Part shown: positions 4,439-7,064 of the stretch, piece by piece
Numbering within the stretch: the first letter of the stretch is position 1
How the letters are laid out: every line of letters begins with the position of its first letter
Origin: Candidatus Cloacimonadota bacterium
Lineage (GTDB): Bacteria > Cloacimonadota > Cloacimonadia > Cloacimonadales > Cloacimonadaceae
Assembly (NCBI GenBank): GCA_017996595.1
Contig: JAGOGT010000060.1
Location: 1 to 7,064, forward strand
Reading direction: 5' to 3'
Length of the DNA: 7,064 nucleotides
Translations under genes and position numbers: made by a program
The notes under the pieces: model-generated
What the model was told of the DNA's origin: nothing
What the model saw: only the letters and a program-made list of their open reading frames with translations
Databases searched by the model: none

Positions 4439-5515
4439 ATGAGTTATAAGATAAAGCATGCCAATCAGATCGTCCTCACGTTTGTGAGTCTTCCGGTGCT
4501 GGTGTTGCTGGTAGCCTTGGTTTTTATCGCTATCCGGCAGCACGTTCTGGAGAAAAAATTTATTTATCATACTACGGTAAGTAATGCCACCGGTCTATCT
4601 CCCCAAACCCCCATTCTTTTCAAGGGATTCCAGATCGGCCGGGTGAAGAAATTCTGGCTGCGAACGGATGGTAATATCGGGCTTACCTTTCACATCCTGA
4701 ATAGCTATAAACATATGATGATGAAGGGCTCGGTGCTACTGAGAACTACCAATCCCATCACTAATAAAACTACCCTGGAATTCGTTCAGGATCGCAGCTC
4801 CAGGATTCCTTATCCGGAGGAAAGCCAGGTACTCTCCGCAGATTTCCGCGAAGGTAAAAGGCAACTGATGCTGATCAGCCCGAATCAGGGCGATGCTATA
4901 TCCACGATTATAAATAATCTGGCTAAGCTGAGCACGGATCTTACCGGAGATCATCATGCCGATCAGGGCGTAGTTCCCAGACTGCTGGTGAATGTTGCCG
5001 ATATCTCTGAACAGGTGAATGCCGGCATGAATGATGCCCGTATGATTATGGCAGAAGTGGCGATCCTCAGCAGAAATCTGAATAAAGACAAGAACCCTGA
5101 TGCCGGAGTGGCGATTCGCCTGCTGAATAATATGGCAGATATCAGCGAAGGCTTGAATGCCCAAATGGACGAAGTGGATGCCCTGATGAAGGGATTGAAT
5201 GTAGCAATAAATAACTATGGAGATCCCGATTCGCTCTTGATCCGGCTCATCGATCCCAGTATGGACTTATTTATCCGGCCACTAAGTACCACGCTGTATA
5301 GCCTTACCGGGGCTATGGAAGAACTGGAAGGGATTTTGGACAGAATCAATGATCCTGAGCTGAATCTGCTGATGACAAACCTCAATGAAAATCTGGCGCG
5401 TTCCAAGAAAACTCTGGAAGCGCTGAATAACAATCCCATTCTGCGCAAGGGGATTAGCCCTTCGCAGCAAAAGCAGGGACCGGCTTCTGAAAGGCTGCAC
5501 GAGGTGAAGCCTTGA
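4439..5515 (+). CDS. mlaD: MlaD-like MCE-domain protein
   Basis: This 358-residue protein is anchored in the inner membrane by one N-terminal helix (about 11-33) and faces the periplasm. One MCE domain follows (about 42-116), with the typical NATGLSPQTPILFKGFQIGRV (49-69), a beta-rich LRTDGNIGLTFHI (74-86) and a closing ITNKTTLEFV (107-116). MCE proteins form hexameric rings through which lipids pass, and they bind the MlaE permease. Residues 150-325 are helical. They contain an imperfect duplication: 175-215 and 221-260 share GVxxRLLxNxADISExxNAxM at an offset of 46 residues. Such helices usually build a needle or tube spanning the periplasm. NNNPILRKGI (330-339) resembles the N-P-x-x-R-x-G motif that often ends MCE proteins. 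No clear ribosome binding site precedes ATG 4439. The stop overlaps the TTG start of the next gene. Confidence 0.9.
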   Translation: MSYKIKHANQIVLTFVSLPVLVLLVALVFIAIRQHVLEKKFIYHTTVSNATGLSPQTPILFKGFQIGRVKKFWLRTDGNIGLTFHILNSYKHMMMKGSVLLRTTNPITNKTTLEFVQDRSSRIPYPEESQVLSADFREGKRQLMLISPNQGDAISTIINNLAKLSTDLTGDHHADQGVVPRLLVNVADISEQVNAGMNDARMIMAEVAILSRNLNKDKNPDAGVAIRLLNNMADISEGLNAQMDEVDALMKGLNVAINNYGDPDSLLIRLIDPSMDLFIRPLSTTLYSLTGAMEELEGILDRINDPELNLLMTNLNENLARSKKTLEALNNNPILRKGISPSQQKQGPASERLHEVKP

Positions 5516-6438
5516 AAACCCTGGTAATTTCGCTTTGCTTGCTGTTGCTGGCTGCATGTTCGTCTATAAAACCGCCGATTGAGCCACAAGCCAAGCTGGA
5601 TGCAGATACCTACTATAATCAGGGCTTGAAGTGGGAAGCGATGAAGCGCTATGATGATGCTTACACGGGCTATTATAATTCCCTGCAGGCCTATCGTAGC
5701 ATCGCGAACGCCCAAGGTATGGCTTCCAGCATGTGCTCTATGGCCAGGACAGCCTTGGTAAGTGGCGAACTTGACACCTTCATTCCCTGTAGGAAGGATG
5801 CTGACAGCTATATCAAAGAGGTGGAGCCTTCCCTGGGATACTTGATTGTGCAGCTGGACGTTTTCAAGGCTCAGCACGAAAAAGATTATACCCTGGTATC
5901 TGAGCTTGCCAGGTATGAAGCCAGCTATCCCCTGGATGTGAAGCTGCAGCTTGCATCGGCAAAGCTCCAGGCAGATACGCATCTGGGAAAGGGATCGGCA
6001 GCGCTGGCGTCTGATCTGGAAAAGCTGGCCTCCCAATACCGTAAGCAACTAAAGAAAAAAGCAGGCAATGCGGAGCTCTACAGCCTCGCTCTCTATTCGC
6101 TGGCCTTTTACCAGTATGGGCAAAAAAACTATGATAAAACCCTGGCTTACCTGGCAAAGAGCAATAAAATAGATTACGAGTATGGTAATCTTAAAGCCCT
6201 GGGGCACGGTCTGATGTTAAAAGGTCAGGCTGAAATGGCCTCTGGAAAGCCTGAAGATGCACTATCTTCGCTTCGCAGAGCTGAGACTATCTTCTGGGAA
6301 TTGATAGAATCTGATGCGATCAACACCAGCAAGGATGGCACACCACCTACTGCTGAGGAGCTAATGCCGTTACTTTTTGAATCAGATATCATGCGAAAAA
6401 TTGGATACCTGATCAGAGAAATCAAAGGGAAGCCCTGA
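5512..6438 (+). CDS. TPR-like lipoprotein in the Mla cluster
   Basis: The 308-residue product starts at TTG 5512, which overlaps the mlaD stop (TTGA) and is served by GAGGTG at 5501-5506. Residues 1-16 form a lipoprotein signal (MKTLVISLCLLLLAAC, lipobox LAAC, acylated Cys16). Ser17 at +2 predicts outer-membrane localisation under E. coli sorting rules. The mature part is almost all helical and TPR-like. Recognisable helix pairs are 34-64 (YYNQG...RYDDAYTGYYNSL), 189-219 (LYSLAFYQYGQKNYDKTLAYL) and 229-260 (GLMLKGQAEMASGKPEDALSSL). TPR folds bind protein partners, so a likely role is an outer-membrane or periplasmic docking partner of the MCE tube. This is inferred from tight coupling to mlaD, not from homology to MlaA or to known MCE-cluster auxiliary lipoproteins, which it does not visibly resemble. 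Confidence 0.85.
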   Translation: MKTLVISLCLLLLAACSSIKPPIEPQAKLDADTYYNQGLKWEAMKRYDDAYTGYYNSLQAYRSIANAQGMASSMCSMARTALVSGELDTFIPCRKDADSYIKEVEPSLGYLIVQLDVFKAQHEKDYTLVSELARYEASYPLDVKLQLASAKLQADTHLGKGSAALASDLEKLASQYRKQLKKKAGNAELYSLALYSLAFYQYGQKNYDKTLAYLAKSNKIDYEYGNLKALGHGLMLKGQAEMASGKPEDALSSLRRAETIFWELIESDAINTSKDGTPPTAEELMPLLFESDIMRKIGYLIREIKGKP

Positions 6439-6439
6439 T

Positions 6440-6478
6440 ATGCAACGTATCTGGACAGAAATAATCAAGACTGGATAA
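6440..6478 (+). other. 12-codon mini-ORF filling the gap before the amidohydrolase
   Basis: ATG 6440 lies one base after the lipoprotein stop. It encodes MQRIWTEIIKTG and stops at TAA 6476-6478, one base before the next ATG (6480). It has no obvious ribosome binding site of its own. It could pass terminating ribosomes to the amidohydrolase start, or be coincidence. Confidence 0.2.
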
Positions 6479-6479
6479 T

Positions 6480-7064
6480 ATGAAACTACTGATAAACGCT
6501 CTCTTGCCCACCAGTTCCACTGCCTTGCGCAGGGTGAACATGCTTTTTGACGAGAAGATCATCAAGGTAAGCACCGATGAAATCGATGCTCCCGATGAAA
6601 CTGAAGTTATCGATGCTCAGGGTCTTATTTTGCTTCCGGGCGGAGTTGATCCTCATGTGCACATTCTGGGCAAGGCTGCTACTGCGGCCAAGGATGTGGA
6701 GAAGCTTAGCAAAACTGCCCTGGAAGGCGGTTGGACCACTCTGGCGGAGCTTAGTTACCATACCGAGGAGCCCGTATTTGATCCCACCAGGCTAAAATCC
6801 CGCAAGGAGCTTTTTGATAAGCACTCCTATGTGGATATGGCCTTATGGGGACAGGTGGATATCACCGATTACCCTTACCATGCGGAAGCAGCGCAAGAGC
6901 TATGGGGAAAAGGTGTGGTAGGCATTTCGCTGTGTGCTCCCTCTCCCAATCCCGCCGTGGCAGAGATAAGCTTCACGGAGATTATGGATCTCTTTCTGGA
7001 TATCTACGAAAGCGATACCGCCTTTGCTTTCCAGGGCTATGATCACGAGCTTTATCCTCAATAT
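6480..7064 (+). CDS. Amidohydrolase of the hydantoinase/dihydroorotase superfamily, N-terminal part
   Basis: This frame runs off the right edge and gives the first 195 residues; family members are about 400-480 long. Residues 1-55 form the typical small beta-domain start (MKLLINALLP, EVIDAQGLILLPGGVD). The metal motif PHVH follows (His59 and His61 in GGVDPHVHILG, 54-64). TALEGGWTTLAELSY (79-93) matches the A-x-x-G-G-x-T-T segment. The PGGVDPHVH wording is closest to hydantoinase/dihydropyrimidinase, which hydrolyse cyclic amides in pyrimidine or hydantoin metabolism in the cytoplasm. By eye the carboxylated-lysine site (expected as S-F-K) reads GISLC (148-152), with no Lys. The next metal His region reads FAFQGYDHE (182-190). 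The second metal site may therefore be altered. The start is supported by a weak GGAT at 6473-6476. It follows the lipoprotein by 41 nt and may be in the same operon, although the link to lipid transport is unclear. Confidence 0.82.
   Translation, partial: MKLLINALLPTSSTALRRVNMLFDEKIIKVSTDEIDAPDETEVIDAQGLILLPGGVDPHVHILGKAATAAKDVEKLSKTALEGGWTTLAELSYHTEEPVFDPTRLKSRKELFDKHSYVDMALWGQVDITDYPYHAEAAQELWGKGVVGISLCAPSPNPAVAEISFTEIMDLFLDIYESDTAFAFQGYDHELYPQY

Noticed and set aside
5215..6048. 277-codon minus-strand open frame
   Set aside because: It is antisense to mlaD and the lipoprotein gene, both strongly supported, and its product has no recognisable domain.

Overview
The window is a single-strand (+) stretch of a bacterial chromosome with a double-membrane (diderm) character. 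It encodes a phospholipid-transport (Mla/MCE-type) permease, an MCE protein, an outer-membrane-type lipoprotein and several signal peptides. Base composition is moderate. A FlgD-like/T9SS-tail-like beta-sandwich protein and an Mla operon in this order recall candidate-phylum diderms such as Cloacimonadota or other FCB-related groups. That placement is inference only; no marker in the window fixes the taxon.

Layout. Positions 1-502 hold no convincing gene but several inverted repeats and a candidate promoter. Positions 503-949 encode a small exported protein of unknown function. Positions 950-1054 hold a C-rich heptad tract (G-quadruplex motif on the minus strand) and a candidate promoter. Positions 1055-1497 hold four tRNA genes: initiator fMet(CAU), elongator-type Met(CAU), Arg(UCU) and His(GUG). 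All four encode their CCA end, and terminator-like and competing hairpins lie in the spacers. From 1617 to the right edge runs a closely spaced series of co-directional genes: a ROK-family sugar kinase, an exported Ig-like FlgD/T9SS-tail-like protein, mlaE-like permease, mlaF-like ATPase homologue, mlaD-like MCE protein, a TPR-like lipoprotein, and a truncated amidohydrolase of the hydantoinase/dihydroorotase superfamily.

How the genes work together. mlaE and mlaF overlap by ATGA. The lipoprotein starts on a TTG that overlaps the mlaD stop. This block is therefore probably one envelope lipid-transport module: an inner-membrane permease, its nucleotide-binding subunit, an MCE protein reaching into the periplasm, and an outer-membrane lipoprotein partner. 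A good sigma70-like promoter directly in front of mlaD suggests that mlaD and the lipoprotein can be expressed apart from mlaEF.

The most striking observation is the mlaF-like protein. It keeps the overall ABC-ATPase layout, but nearly every catalytic motif (Walker A glycines, Q-loop Gln, LSGGQ signature, Walker B Glu, D-loop Asp, H-loop His) looks replaced. It may be a pseudo-ATPase, so this transporter may be energised in an unusual way. The partial amidohydrolase also seems to lack two of the usual metal-site residues. A perfect terminator-like hairpin lies inside the first codons of mlaE and could attenuate the transport module.
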